NCBI RefSeq assembly: GCF_002876705.1
Contig: NZ_MDAG01000021.1
Coordinates: forward strand, 1 to 64,000
Length of the DNA stretch: 64,000 nucleotides
Origin: Enterovibrio norvegicus_B
Lineage (GTDB): Bacteria > Pseudomonadota > Gammaproteobacteria > Enterobacterales > Vibrionaceae
Direction: 5' to 3'
Numbering within the stretch: position 1 is the stretch's first letter; every line of letters begins with the position of its first letter. The notes beneath the pieces were generated by a model. That model had not been told where the DNA came from. It saw only the letters and a program-made list of their open reading frames with translations, and did not search any database. The position numbers and the translations under genes were made by a program. Positions 37,598 through 46,679 of the stretch are shown one piece after another.

Positions 37598-38260
37598 ATG
37601 TTTCGCTTATCCCTTGTTGGCCTAACGGCACTGATCCTTGCGGGCTGTCCGCTGCAAAAAGAGTACAAAGTGACGGTAGAAAACCTCACTGACGCGCAGC
37701 CTATGTCTCCCGTTACCCTGATTACACACAAGAAGCAATTCACCTTGTTCGAAACAGGCCAACCTGTTTCCGTCGCGTTGGAGAAATTGGCCGAAGGCGG
37801 TGATAACAGCGGCGTACTGGCTTACGAAAACAATCGAAAAGTCGGAGAAACCTTCTCTGGAGAAGGCGCATTGCCACCAGGCGCATCAGAAGAGTTCACG
37901 GTGTACGTCACGCGTAAGAACACCCAATACTTGTCTGTGGCTTCCATGTTTGTGAACACCAATGACGCCATCGTGGCTGAAACAGGCATCAACCTGAGGA
38001 AAATCAAGCCAGGGCAGAGCATGTCATTCAACATCCCTGTTTGGGATGCAGGAACAGAAGCCAATGACGAAGCTGCATCTGCCATTCCAGGACCAGCAGG
38101 CGGCGGAGAAGGCTTTAATACGGAACGTGATGATGTCGATCGCATTCGTATTCATCCCGGCGTGTTGTCTGTGGATGATGGTTTGAGTGATTCAGCACTG
38201 TCATACCGTCATCGCTTCCTCAACCCAGGCGCGAAAGTCACGATTACTCGAGTGTGGTAG
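37598..38260 (+). CDS. Spondin_N-domain lipoprotein
   Basis: A 220-residue paralogue of the preceding gene, here with a lipoprotein signal (lipobox LAGC, Cys 17). It shares ENLTDAQPMSPVTLI, LAEGGDN, WDAGTEANDE and RIHPG with its neighbour. The pair therefore arose by duplication, one product soluble in the periplasm or secreted and one lipid-anchored. They form a two-gene unit ending in a strong terminator. Confidence 0.85.
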   Translation: MFRLSLVGLTALILAGCPLQKEYKVTVENLTDAQPMSPVTLITHKKQFTLFETGQPVSVALEKLAEGGDNSGVLAYENNRKVGETFSGEGALPPGASEEFTVYVTRKNTQYLSVASMFVNTNDAIVAETGINLRKIKPGQSMSFNIPVWDAGTEANDEAASAIPGPAGGGEGFNTERDDVDRIRIHPGVLSVDDGLSDSALSYRHRFLNPGAKVTITRVW

Positions 38261-38355
38261 TTCGGGTAACAGTGAACGCCAGATACGTCCTAGCCTCCAA
38301 TCGACGTATCTGAGCGGTAACATCAGGTTTTCATCTAGCCGAACTTGATGTTCCA

Positions 38356-38393
38356 AACGCTCTCCCCCTTGACCGGGTGAGAGCGTTTTTTCT
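38356..38393 (+). terminator. Terminator of the spondin_N pair
   Basis: Stem AACGCTCTC / GAGAGCGTT (38356-38364 and 38379-38387) extended by CCC/GGG pairs, followed by TTTTTTC. Confidence 0.93.
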
Positions 38394-38464
38394 TATCCTG
38401 ATGTTACCGATCTGTACCCAGTAAACTGAATGCGAAACCATCCCGTAATGTTACGCATTGAAAT

Positions 38465-39487
38465 GTGATAATCTGCTGTTGGGTCTACAGACCTTTGATG
38501 ATGATTTTTACAATGGTCTGTGGGGGCTTTATTCAAAGCAAGGGCTCCGAAGTGTCGTCGCTTACATCAGAAGCCGATAACGCAGAAGAAAATCGCCACA
38601 AATACGGCCCGAAGCCATACCAAGGAGAGAGTGTGCTGAGCTATATCGAATCTCATGAAACGGTATTTCGTTTGTTTTCTTTTTTCTCCATCTTCATCGT
38701 GATGGCGGCATTCGAGTGGCTCTTTCCTAAACGTCTTCTTTCCGTCAGTAAAGCAAAACGCTGGCTGAACAACATTGCGTTGATGGTGTTTAACACGGTC
38801 GCATTACGCATCATCTTCCCCGTTGCAGCGGCGGGTTTTGCCGCTTGGTGCCAAGCCAACGGCATCGGCTTATTTCACTTTTTTGAGATCTCTCATGGCA
38901 TTGCCGTGCTACTTAGCATTGTCGCGTTAGATGGCATCATTTGGTTCCAACACCGCCTTTTCCACACCGTCCCTCTTTTATGGCGACTGCATGCCGTGCA
39001 TCATGCTGACCGAGATTTAGACGTCACCTCTGGCGCACGATTCCATACCATTGAAATTTTGCTTTCCATGTTGATCAAGTTAGTAGCCATTGCGTTACTC
39101 GGCGCGCCAGTGGTTGCCGTGATCCTGTTTGAAATCATTCTTAGCGGCATGGCGTTGTTTAATCACAGCAACGTTGCCTTGCCACATTCGATCGACAAAG
39201 TGGTGCGATGGTTTGTTGTGACGCCCGACATGCACCGCGTTCATCACTCCATTCATCGCCATGAGTCGGACTCAAACTTTGGATTTAATCTGGCTATTTG
39301 GGATCGTCTGTTTAACACGTATCGCGCTCAACCTGACGAGGGGCACTATGGCATGACCATTGGCTTGTCCTACGTGCGAGAGGAAAAACATGTGGTCTGG
39401 TTGTTTGGTCTATTACGCATGCCTTTTACTCGCAATAAAGCATCATCTTCTGAGCCATCAAACGAGCAAAACAACTCGTCACTTTAG
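38465..39487 (+). CDS. Fatty acid hydroxylase / sterol desaturase family membrane protein
   Basis: A membrane di-iron oxygenase-type protein with the three His boxes: HRLFH, HAVHH, and HRVHH with HRHES following. Several membrane segments lie between them. The family hydroxylates or desaturates lipids; the substrate is unknown. The start is uncertain: the frame opens with GTG 38465 (no ribosome site), with ATGs at 38498-38513 and a GTG near 38632 behind AAGGAG as alternatives. The first 60 residues carry little family signal, so the shorter product is possible. Confidence 0.85.
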   Translation: MIICCWVYRPLMMIFTMVCGGFIQSKGSEVSSLTSEADNAEENRHKYGPKPYQGESVLSYIESHETVFRLFSFFSIFIVMAAFEWLFPKRLLSVSKAKRWLNNIALMVFNTVALRIIFPVAAAGFAAWCQANGIGLFHFFEISHGIAVLLSIVALDGIIWFQHRLFHTVPLLWRLHAVHHADRDLDVTSGARFHTIEILLSMLIKLVAIALLGAPVVAVILFEIILSGMALFNHSNVALPHSIDKVVRWFVVTPDMHRVHHSIHRHESDSNFGFNLAIWDRLFNTYRAQPDEGHYGMTIGLSYVREEKHVVWLFGLLRMPFTRNKASSSEPSNEQNNSSL

Positions 39488-39519
39488 CCACCTTCACAAC
39501 CGTTAGGAAAGCACCGCCC

Positions 39520-40056
39520 ATGAGCACCGTTATTGTTACCTCGCTTAACCCTGCCAAAATTGCAGCGGTAGACACCGCGTTTCGCGCCGTTTTTCCAGAA
39601 CAAGACATGACCTTTCAAGGTGTATCCGTGTCCAGCGATGTGCCCGATCAACCCATGACCAGCGAAGAAACCTTGGCGGGCGCCCGTAATCGCGTAAGAA
39701 ACGCAAAAGCAATCGTTGAAGGGGATTTTTATGTGGGCGTGGAAGCAGGTCTAGACGACCCTTTCACGTTTGCATGGATGGTGATTGAAAGCGCAAACAT
39801 CGACGGAAAACACCGAACCGGCGAAGCCCGCTCAGCCTCTCTCCCCTTGCCACCTGCCGCCATTAAAGGCATTGAAGCAGGCAAAGAACTGGGCGATGTG
39901 ATGGATGAGATGTTTAACGAGGAAAACGTAAAGCAAAAAGGCGGGGCTATTGGCATGCTTACCGAACACCTGCTCACTCGAAGCTCGGTCTACCATCAAG
40001 CCTTGGTGTTGGCGCTGATCCCGTTTATCCATCCGGCGTTATTTCCGGAAGAATAA
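39520..40056 (+). CDS. yjjX: Inosine/xanthosine triphosphatase
   Basis: A 178-residue member of the YjjX (DUF84) family, which hydrolyses ITP and XTP and keeps them out of nucleic acids. The N-terminal VTSLNPAKIAAV loop, EETLAGARNR and VGVEAGL are family hallmarks. It lies beside trpR and slt on the opposite strand, as in E. coli. Its stop codon is directly followed by a heptamer tandem repeat. Confidence 0.95.
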   Translation: MSTVIVTSLNPAKIAAVDTAFRAVFPEQDMTFQGVSVSSDVPDQPMTSEETLAGARNRVRNAKAIVEGDFYVGVEAGLDDPFTFAWMVIESANIDGKHRTGEARSASLPLPPAAIKGIEAGKELGDVMDEMFNEENVKQKGGAIGMLTEHLLTRSSVYHQALVLALIPFIHPALFPEE

Positions 40057-40105
40057 GATTCGAGATTCGAGATTCGAGATTCGAGATTCGAGATTCGAGA
40101 TTCGA
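40057..40105. repeat. Seven tandem copies of gattcga
   Basis: Exactly seven perfect 7-base copies begin immediately after the yjjX stop codon (40054-40056). They lie between the convergent yjjX and trpR genes. The copies are identical, which suggests recent expansion by slippage or recombination. Confidence 0.97.
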
Positions 40106-40202
40106 AGATAGTGGGGTAAGTCGCTTCAGCGTCAAACTGTTTGCTCTGCCCTTACGCTTTTTCTCTTATCTCGAGTCTGCTCTTTCTCTCATCTGGCGAT
40201 GG

Positions 40203-40496
40203 CTACTTCTTCAACAACTCCACCAGCCATGCTTTTTCCGACTCATCAAATTGCTTCAATTCGTTCGATCCGCGAGTGATGGTTGCGACGCCCACACCCA
40301 GCATTTGGCTAAGCTGGCGCTGGCTGATCTCGCCTTTCAATAACTCGTTAACGATGTTTACGCGGGTAACAAGCGTGTCTCGCTCGTCTTGGGTAAGCAG
40401 CATTTTCAACAGTTTTTCTTCGTGGCCCGCGTCGATCGCACGGTGGATAAGAGTGAGAACTTCTTGCCAGTCTGAATACTCAGGTGTGTTTTCCAT
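40203..40496 (-). CDS. trpR: Trp operon repressor
   Basis: TrpR, which binds L-tryptophan and represses trp genes. 97 residues from the ATG at 40496, which has GAGG five bases upstream; an ATG at 40511 adds five residues and has a weaker site. The helix-turn-helix QRQLSQMLGVGVATITRGSN is intact, as is LLTQDERDTLVTRVNIV. It follows slt on the same strand, the E. coli gene order. Confidence 0.96.
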   Translation of the reverse strand: MENTPEYSDWQEVLTLIHRAIDAGHEEKLLKMLLTQDERDTLVTRVNIVNELLKGEISQRQLSQMLGVGVATITRGSNELKQFDESEKAWLVELLKK

Positions 40497-40701
40497 TGCT
40501 ACCTCATGCATTGATGCCCGTTACTTATACCCAAATCATGAGCATAATGGCTTTCACACAAACATTGTACGCACAGCGCGTGTGCCACTCAAACATTCAA
40601 TATCGCTAAAACGCATTCACCCCCTAAATGTTTAAGGAATGATATTTCCTTGAAAACACACGGGGATAAGAAGGTGAACAACAGTGTTGAGCGATAAAAA
40701 T

Positions 40702-40782
40702 AAAACGCCCGCCCCTCTCATTGAGTACCCACTAATCGGTTAAGCAGGTCACGAATCAAAGGGGCAGGCATTGATGTTAATA
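40702..40782 (-). terminator. Probable terminator behind slt
   Basis: On the minus strand GCCTGCCCCT near 40770 pairs with AGGGGCGGGC near 40705 across a loop of about 40 bases, followed by GTTTTATTTTT. The large loop lowers confidence; it overlaps the last bases of slt. Confidence 0.5.
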
Positions 40783-42762
40783 CTGGTAGCCTTGCTCACC
40801 AGTGGTTAAAAATTGCATCGGTTGTCCAAGCAATTTGCTGTAGTAAATGTCATACATCAGCACATTCTGAACATAACCACGGGTTTCTCTGAAAGGAATC
40901 GCTTCAATAAACGAAATGGCATCCAGGTTTCCATCAGATCGTTCCAACCAACGCGTCACGCGGTGCGGGCCAGCGTTGTAGGCTGCAAACGCCAAGATAC
41001 GGTTTTCGTCAAAGCGATCGAGCATCATGCTTAGGTAACCACTACCTAGTCGAATGTTCACCCCCGGATCACTCAAGCTTTTCGTACCGCGATAATTGAA
41101 ACCCAGTTTCTTCGAGGTTTCTCGCGCTGTCGCAGGCATAAGTTGCATCAAGCCGCGCGCCCCCACGGGTGATACCGCATTGGTGTAAAACGCACTTTCC
41201 TGACGAGATAGCGCCAGCAATGTCGTTAGGGGGACTTGGCGCTCTTTGCTGAAAAACTCAAACCACCAACGATGGGCCAACGGGAAACGGTATTCCAAAT
41301 GTCCCCAGAGCTTGCCCGCAATCGTGGCCTGCACAGACAGGTGATACCACTTATGCTGAGACGCATAGGCTGCCAGCATGGCTTTTTGCTCTTGGGTCGC
41401 GCCATTCAACAGATGACGCCATTCACGACGCGCCGCGGTGAGCTTGTCTAACGCGAGAAGCTCATCAACGCGATCCAATGTCGATTGGAACGGCACTATC
41501 TTTGCGCTATCAAGCGGTGTGTGTTGCTGAGGAATAGTGATTGCCGCATTCAGGTGTGAAGCGGCAGCCACGCTGTAGAAATTGCGCTCACCCAGCATGG
41601 CAGCAAACCCTTTTTCTGCTGCCGCTTTATTGCCAAGCTCTAACGCAACACGGGCTTTCCAGTATTGCCATTTGAGGTTTTTCGCTTCTTCCGCTGAAAG
41701 CTTACCTAACCAAAGGTTAACGTCTTTCCAATCCGCGCTCAGCAATGACACACGAATACGGCGATCGAGCAGCGACGGGTTTTGCGTGGTCTTAAGCTTG
41801 CTATCACGCCACGTCGCCAGTGTTTCGTCATCGGTACTCATCAAGCGACTTGCCACAAAATCAGCCATTTCTTGGCGAACATGACGCGTGTAATGTTGCC
41901 CTTCCACGGTGCGCGTAAACTGCGCTACGGCTTCTTTGGAATCAATGCGAGCAAGGCGCTCAAACGCCAAACGCGTAAGACGCTGATTGAACGGTGTTAC
42001 TTTGTTTTTCTTCGAAAAGTCTGACACGCCTTGAGGCTTATCGTACAAATCTTGAATTTGTTCGCCGCGTGCTTTTGCTGATCCGGTCAATTGCTTATTG
42101 AGGTAGCGCATTAAGGCAACATTGCGCTTATCAAACACCAACAACATGCGTTCTAAGATCAGGTCGTTGTTCAATTTCCCATTGTCTTCAAGGAAGCTGA
42201 ATAGCGGGTCACAGGCGTTATCAACCGACGATCCTGAGAGGTAAAGCGATTTAGCGCCAGACAGCGCAAGGGCTTTGTCACCCGCTTGGCTATGGGCAAA
42301 ATAGTATTGGCATTGGTAGCTCTCGCCACGCGGCAACGTCTTTTGATACGTCAGCAAGGTTTTCCACTGTCCTTTCGCTGCCAATGTACTCAAATACCTC
42401 GCGCGAATTGAGCGTGTAAAAGGCAAGTCAGCATAGGTTTTTTCAAACTGCTGAACGTCATTCATCGACGCCGAGTTCAACGACCGTGAAAAGCTGCGAT
42501 AGTCCAAATACGGATAAAGCGGATAATCTGAAATACTGTTTTTGAGGCGTGTAAACTCCGCCAGGTTATTGCCTTCTATGGCAGATATCGCTGACTCATA
42601 GCGAGCACGTTTTTCATCTAGCGTTAAGGCATAAGACGACGTCGAAACCATCGTCAACGCCATCAAACTGGCAGGCAGCATTTTGGTTGAAATTGAACGA
42701 GACATCGCGCTAAGCGATTTAAAATAGGCGTTTGTAATTATTGATTTTTTTGTTGATAGCAT
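40777..42762 (-). CDS. slt: Soluble lytic murein transglycosylase
   Basis: Cleaves peptidoglycan glycan strands to 1,6-anhydromuropeptides in the periplasm. From the ATG at 42762 it has 661 residues, with a signal peptide ending near SSYA and a long helical superhelical region. The catalytic SLT domain near the C terminus has LSRQESAFYTNAVSPVGARGLMQL (Glu catalytic) and a conserved AYNAG. Start choice: GGAGA lies nine bases before ATG 42762; GTG 42786 and ATG 42705 are alternatives. It is followed by trpR. Confidence 0.95.
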   Translation of the reverse strand: MLSTKKSIITNAYFKSLSAMSRSISTKMLPASLMALTMVSTSSYALTLDEKRARYESAISAIEGNNLAEFTRLKNSISDYPLYPYLDYRSFSRSLNSASMNDVQQFEKTYADLPFTRSIRARYLSTLAAKGQWKTLLTYQKTLPRGESYQCQYYFAHSQAGDKALALSGAKSLYLSGSSVDNACDPLFSFLEDNGKLNNDLILERMLLVFDKRNVALMRYLNKQLTGSAKARGEQIQDLYDKPQGVSDFSKKNKVTPFNQRLTRLAFERLARIDSKEAVAQFTRTVEGQHYTRHVRQEMADFVASRLMSTDDETLATWRDSKLKTTQNPSLLDRRIRVSLLSADWKDVNLWLGKLSAEEAKNLKWQYWKARVALELGNKAAAEKGFAAMLGERNFYSVAAASHLNAAITIPQQHTPLDSAKIVPFQSTLDRVDELLALDKLTAARREWRHLLNGATQEQKAMLAAYASQHKWYHLSVQATIAGKLWGHLEYRFPLAHRWWFEFFSKERQVPLTTLLALSRQESAFYTNAVSPVGARGLMQLMPATARETSKKLGFNYRGTKSLSDPGVNIRLGSGYLSMMLDRFDENRILAFAAYNAGPHRVTRWLERSDGNLDAISFIEAIPFRETRGYVQNVLMYDIYYSKLLGQPMQFLTTGEQGYQY

Positions 42763-42921
42763 TCCGTATGCTTCTCCAAGGCGCACCTGTTCATTTAGCT
42801 TATACCTAAACCGCGCAAAGATTCAGGTTTCACTGAGTTTAATTGTATCTGTGATCCATGCCCTTTCTGGCAGTGTCATGCCACAAAGTCAGACACCTTC
42901 ATTCCGCGGTCGTTTGAGGGG

Positions 42922-42971
42922 ATATACCCAAGAAGCCTGAAGATGCTCGATGTCAGGTTACTTGGGTATAT
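42922..42971. repeat. Palindromic repeat element between slt and ettA
   Basis: Inverted arms ATATACCCAAG (42922-42932) and CTTGGGTATAT (42961-42971), extended inside by GCCTGA / TCAGG with two small internal loops. It forms a long hairpin on either strand. Similar tatacccaag...cttgggtata hairpins are common in Vibrio intergenic DNA, from my general knowledge. No T tract, so it is not a classical terminator. Confidence 0.75.
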
Positions 42972-43242
42972 ACCAAACTGTCGGCACAAATGCCTCTATT
43001 TAACTGTTGCTGAATGCGTCAAAGTGAAGCGGTTAACAGAAAGAAGCGCGCAGGCTTCGTGCCTCAAATGTCCCGCATTTTTTGCCGCACCCTGCTAGTT
43101 GGTAATCTCAATGCAAAAATGGTTCCCTTTTCATCGACATTCCTCAGGCGGTTTCAAGTTCGATTTACGTCTTTGATACCTGCAACTTCAGGTGGATTGG
43201 GATAGAATAAGCCTTTTATGTGACAAGAGAACGCGAGCAGAA

Positions 43243-44910
43243 ATGGCTGAGTACGTTTATACCATGTCGCGCGTTGGCAAAATTGTGCCACCGAAGCGTC
43301 AGATCCTGAAAGACATCTCCCTGTGCTTTTTCCCTGGCGCCAAAATCGGCGTATTGGGTCTAAACGGTGCAGGTAAATCCACCCTTCTTCGCATCATGGC
43401 GGGTATCGATACCGATATCGAAGGTGAAGCACGTGCACAACCTGGCATCAAAGTGGGTTACCTGCCTCAGGAACCAAAACTGGATGAAGAAAAAACCGTT
43501 CGTGAAACCGTAGAAGAAGCGGTGGCGGATGTTGCAGGTGCACTTTCTCGTCTAGACGCAGTTTACGCGGCGTACGCAGAACCTGATGCAGATTTCGATG
43601 CCCTCGCAAAAGAGCAAGGCGAACTCGAAGCGCTGATCCAAGCAAAAGACGGCCACAACCTAGATAACGCCCTTGAGCGTGCTGCTGACGCACTGCGTTT
43701 GCCAGAGTGGGATGCGAAAATTAAGCATCTATCTGGTGGTGAGCGTCGTCGTGTTGCTATCTGTCGTCTGCTGCTAGAAAAACCTGATATGTTGCTTCTT
43801 GACGAACCAACGAACCACTTGGATGCAGAATCTGTGGGTTGGTTGGAGCGTTTCTTGGTGGATTACAACGGCACCGTTGTGGCTATCACGCACGACCGTT
43901 ACTTCTTGGACAACGCTGCTGGCTGGATCCTAGAACTTGACCGTGGTGAAGGTATTCCATGGGAAGGTAACTACACCTCATGGCTTGAGCAAAAAGATGC
44001 GCGTCTACAACAAGAATCGTCGCAAGAAAGTGCTCGCCAGAAGACCATCGAGAAAGAACTTGAGTGGGTTCGTCAGAATCCTAAAGGTCGTCAGTCAAAA
44101 TCTAAAGCACGTATGGCGCGCTTTGAAGAGCTGAACAACAGCGAACACCAACGCCGTAACGAAACCAATGAGCTGTTCATTCCGCCTGGCCTACGTCTTG
44201 GTGATAAAGTTATCGAAATCAACAATCTGACCAAATCATTTGGTGATCGCGTGTTGATTGATGACTTGTCATTCAGCGTGCCAAAAGGTGCAATCGTCGG
44301 CATCATCGGTGCGAACGGTGCGGGTAAATCAACCCTGTTCAAGATGTTGAGTGGCACTGAGCAACCCGACAGCGGCACCATCGAGCTGGGTGAAACCGTG
44401 CAACTGGCATCGGTTGAACAGTTCCGTGACAGCATGACGGATTCAAACACCGTGTACCAAGAGATCTCTGAAGGTGCGGAAATTATCCGTATCCACAACT
44501 TTGAGCTTCCAGCACGTGCGTACTGCTCGCGCTTCAACTTCAAAGGCAGCGATCAACAAAAACGCATCGGTGATTTGTCAGGTGGTGAGCGTAACCGTGT
44601 TCACTTGGCGAAACTGCTTAAGTCAGGCGGTAACGTATTGCTGCTGGATGAACCAACCAATGACTTGGACGTAGAAACCCTACGTGCATTGGAAGAAGCA
44701 CTGCTGGAATTCCCAGGCTGTGCCATGGTTATCTCGCACGACCGTTGGTTCCTTGACCGTATCGCTACCCACATTCTTGATTACCGCGACGAAGGTAAAG
44801 TGAACTTCTTCGAAGGTAACTACAACGAATACAGCGAGTGGTTGAAGCAAACGTTGGGCGCACAAGCAGCCCAACCGCACCGCATGAAGTACAAGCGTGT
44901 AACCAAGTAA
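43243..44910 (+). CDS. ettA: Energy-dependent translational throttle protein
   Basis: ABC-F ATPase that binds the ribosomal E site and gates the first elongation step according to the ATP/ADP ratio. 555 residues from the ATG at 43243, the E. coli length. Two ABC modules: Walker A GLNGAGKST and GANGAGKST, signatures LSGGERRR and LSGGERNR, Walker B LLLDEPTNHLD and LLLDEPTNDLD. The linker with its basic stretch (PKGRQSKSKARMARFEELN) is the P-site tRNA contact. The longer frame from 43192 is not supported. Confidence 0.97.
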   Translation: MAEYVYTMSRVGKIVPPKRQILKDISLCFFPGAKIGVLGLNGAGKSTLLRIMAGIDTDIEGEARAQPGIKVGYLPQEPKLDEEKTVRETVEEAVADVAGALSRLDAVYAAYAEPDADFDALAKEQGELEALIQAKDGHNLDNALERAADALRLPEWDAKIKHLSGGERRRVAICRLLLEKPDMLLLDEPTNHLDAESVGWLERFLVDYNGTVVAITHDRYFLDNAAGWILELDRGEGIPWEGNYTSWLEQKDARLQQESSQESARQKTIEKELEWVRQNPKGRQSKSKARMARFEELNNSEHQRRNETNELFIPPGLRLGDKVIEINNLTKSFGDRVLIDDLSFSVPKGAIVGIIGANGAGKSTLFKMLSGTEQPDSGTIELGETVQLASVEQFRDSMTDSNTVYQEISEGAEIIRIHNFELPARAYCSRFNFKGSDQQKRIGDLSGGERNRVHLAKLLKSGGNVLLLDEPTNDLDVETLRALEEALLEFPGCAMVISHDRWFLDRIATHILDYRDEGKVNFFEGNYNEYSEWLKQTLGAQAAQPHRMKYKRVTK

Positions 44911-44931
44911 TATTGGGCATGATGTACGTAA

Positions 44932-44960
44932 AAGGGTCACTTCGGTGGCCCTTTTTCTTT
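44932..44960 (+). terminator. Terminator of ettA
   Basis: Stem AAGGGTCAC / GTGGCCCTT with a TTCG tetraloop (44932-44953), followed by TTTCTTTTTG. Confidence 0.95.
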
Positions 44961-45150
44961 TTGTTTCACAGTCGGATATAACAGATCTGCACAACATCAT
45001 TGAGCGTATTATCACTAACACGCGCCGTGCATCACGCTCGAGACAAGCAAGAGTAGAGTTATAGGTGCGTCTCACCTACACTGGTGTAAAGAGTTTAATA
45101 GTACGGTGTAACAAATCTGAGGCAAAACAACGCCTCCGAGGACATAAGTT

Positions 45151-45522
45151 ATGGCAGAACGTCGACAATTTTCTCGCGTTGTATACCGAGCGCCCGCCAC
45201 CATGACGCAAGGCGATAGCGTGTGGCAGACAAAGATTTTAGATTTATCACTAAAAGGCGCACTGCTAGAAGCTCCCACACACTGGCAAATGGAAAGCGCA
45301 CAGGAATACAATGTTCACTTCCAACTTCATGAATCTGAGATCAGCATTGATATGGATGTTGATGTGGTTCAAGAGGTCGATGGCTTGCTTTGCTGTAAAA
45401 TCGTGCACATCGATATCGACAGTGCCAGCCACCTAAAACGCCTCGTTGAATTAAACGTTGGCAATGATGATTTGCTTCATCGAGAATTAGCACAACTCAC
45501 CGATATGAAAGATATCGTATAA
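45151..45522 (+). CDS. PilZ-domain protein
   Basis: A 123-residue single PilZ domain, a c-di-GMP receptor. The RRQFSR motif at residues 4-9 and the DLSLKGALL motif near residue 31 supply the usual ligand-binding residues (RxxxR and D/NxSxxG). It has a ribosome site (GAGGAC) upstream. An M23 peptidase gene follows 45 bases later; the two may be co-transcribed. Confidence 0.92.
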   Translation: MAERRQFSRVVYRAPATMTQGDSVWQTKILDLSLKGALLEAPTHWQMESAQEYNVHFQLHESEISIDMDVDVVQEVDGLLCCKIVHIDIDSASHLKRLVELNVGNDDLLHRELAQLTDMKDIV

Positions 45523-45567
45523 TCCTTTTTTTGCTCGCTGCGCATACGTACATAAAGTAGTAGTCAC

Positions 45568-46599
45568 ATGCCACACAACATTCGAATTGCTGTCTCTCAT
45601 GCCAATGGGTCGCGTCACTATGTGATGTCCCCTTGGCTTAAAAAAGCCCTTCTCATCTTTTTGGTCATTCTGGTGACAGGCATTGCCGCCAGCATTGCGG
45701 CGATCTATTACCTGAGCCATCGTTCAGAAACCGCCGAGCTGACCCTTCAGAACATGACGGAACAAAGCTCGGAACTGGTAGGCCAACTTGAAACGCTAAA
45801 ACAAAAGCGCCAACAACTTGAGCAATTGATCAGCAATAAAGAAGAAGAGTACGCGCAAACCATCGAAGACAAAGATAACCAACTGGATTACCTGACCAAG
45901 CGCGTATCAACGGTTGAAGAAGTGCTTGGCCTTGAAAAAGAAACCGACAACGATGCACCGCTGGCACAGCGTTTGGATGTCGCAGCGATAAACTCGGCGG
46001 TTCGCTCCACCATGTTGCAGCTCATACCAAGCGGTCAGCCGATTGAAAGTTATCGTCGCTCTTCCGGCTATGGTTCTCGGACTCACCCCGTGACGGGCAA
46101 TAAGAAATTCCACCTTGGGCTCGATCTCACTGCGGACATCGGCACCCCGGTTTACGCACCTGCAGACGGCGTGGTGGAATATAAACGCCCAAGCCGTAAG
46201 AAAGGTTACGGTAACATGCTGAAAATTGACCATGCTTTTGGCTTTATGACGCTGTACGCTCACCTTGATAAATTCAATGTGAACACCGGGAATTTTGTGA
46301 AAAAAGGCGACTTGATTGGTTGGTCTGGCAACACAGGTTTATCAACGGGCCCTCACCTTCACTATGAAGTGCGCTTCCTTGGCCGCGCGTTGAACCCTAA
46401 GCGTTTTATTGCATGGACACCTGATAACTTTGAATCACTGTTCGAGGAAGAGAAGAAGGTGAACTGGGCAAGCTTGGTGAAGATCATGGAAAACATGGTG
46501 GCAACACAGGTTCAACTCGCCTCTGAGGTGTCACCACAATTCGAGCCGCAAAAAGACCAACTTGATGAGAAAGAAAACTTAGTGACGGCATCTAAATAA
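45568..46599 (+). CDS. M23 (LytM) murein endopeptidase, membrane-anchored
   Basis: A 343-residue inner-membrane protein with one N-terminal membrane helix (about 27-49), a coiled coil (about 55-115), and an M23 zinc domain. Zinc ligands: HLGLD and HLHYE, with the family segment GYGSRTHPVTG upstream. It should cut peptide cross-links in peptidoglycan or act as an activator of amidases. It sits between a PilZ gene and radA. Confidence 0.93.
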   Translation: MPHNIRIAVSHANGSRHYVMSPWLKKALLIFLVILVTGIAASIAAIYYLSHRSETAELTLQNMTEQSSELVGQLETLKQKRQQLEQLISNKEEEYAQTIEDKDNQLDYLTKRVSTVEEVLGLEKETDNDAPLAQRLDVAAINSAVRSTMLQLIPSGQPIESYRRSSGYGSRTHPVTGNKKFHLGLDLTADIGTPVYAPADGVVEYKRPSRKKGYGNMLKIDHAFGFMTLYAHLDKFNVNTGNFVKKGDLIGWSGNTGLSTGPHLHYEVRFLGRALNPKRFIAWTPDNFESLFEEEKKVNWASLVKIMENMVATQVQLASEVSPQFEPQKDQLDEKENLVTASK

Positions 46600-46621
46600 C
46601 GGTTATCGGCGATAAGATCAG

Positions 46622-46650
46622 AAAAGGCATCCCACGGGATGCCTTTTTAC
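46622..46650. terminator. Bidirectional terminator between M23 gene and radA
   Basis: AAAAGGCATC / GATGCCTTTTT with a short CCCACG loop. Both strands end in a T run, so it serves the convergent genes. Confidence 0.9.
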
Positions 46651-46679
46651 GTTAACGGATAACAGGCAACGAAGCGGAA

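Noticed and set aside
40057..40105. CRISPR array
   Set aside because: The repeats are 7 bases long and directly adjacent with no spacers, so this is a simple tandem repeat.
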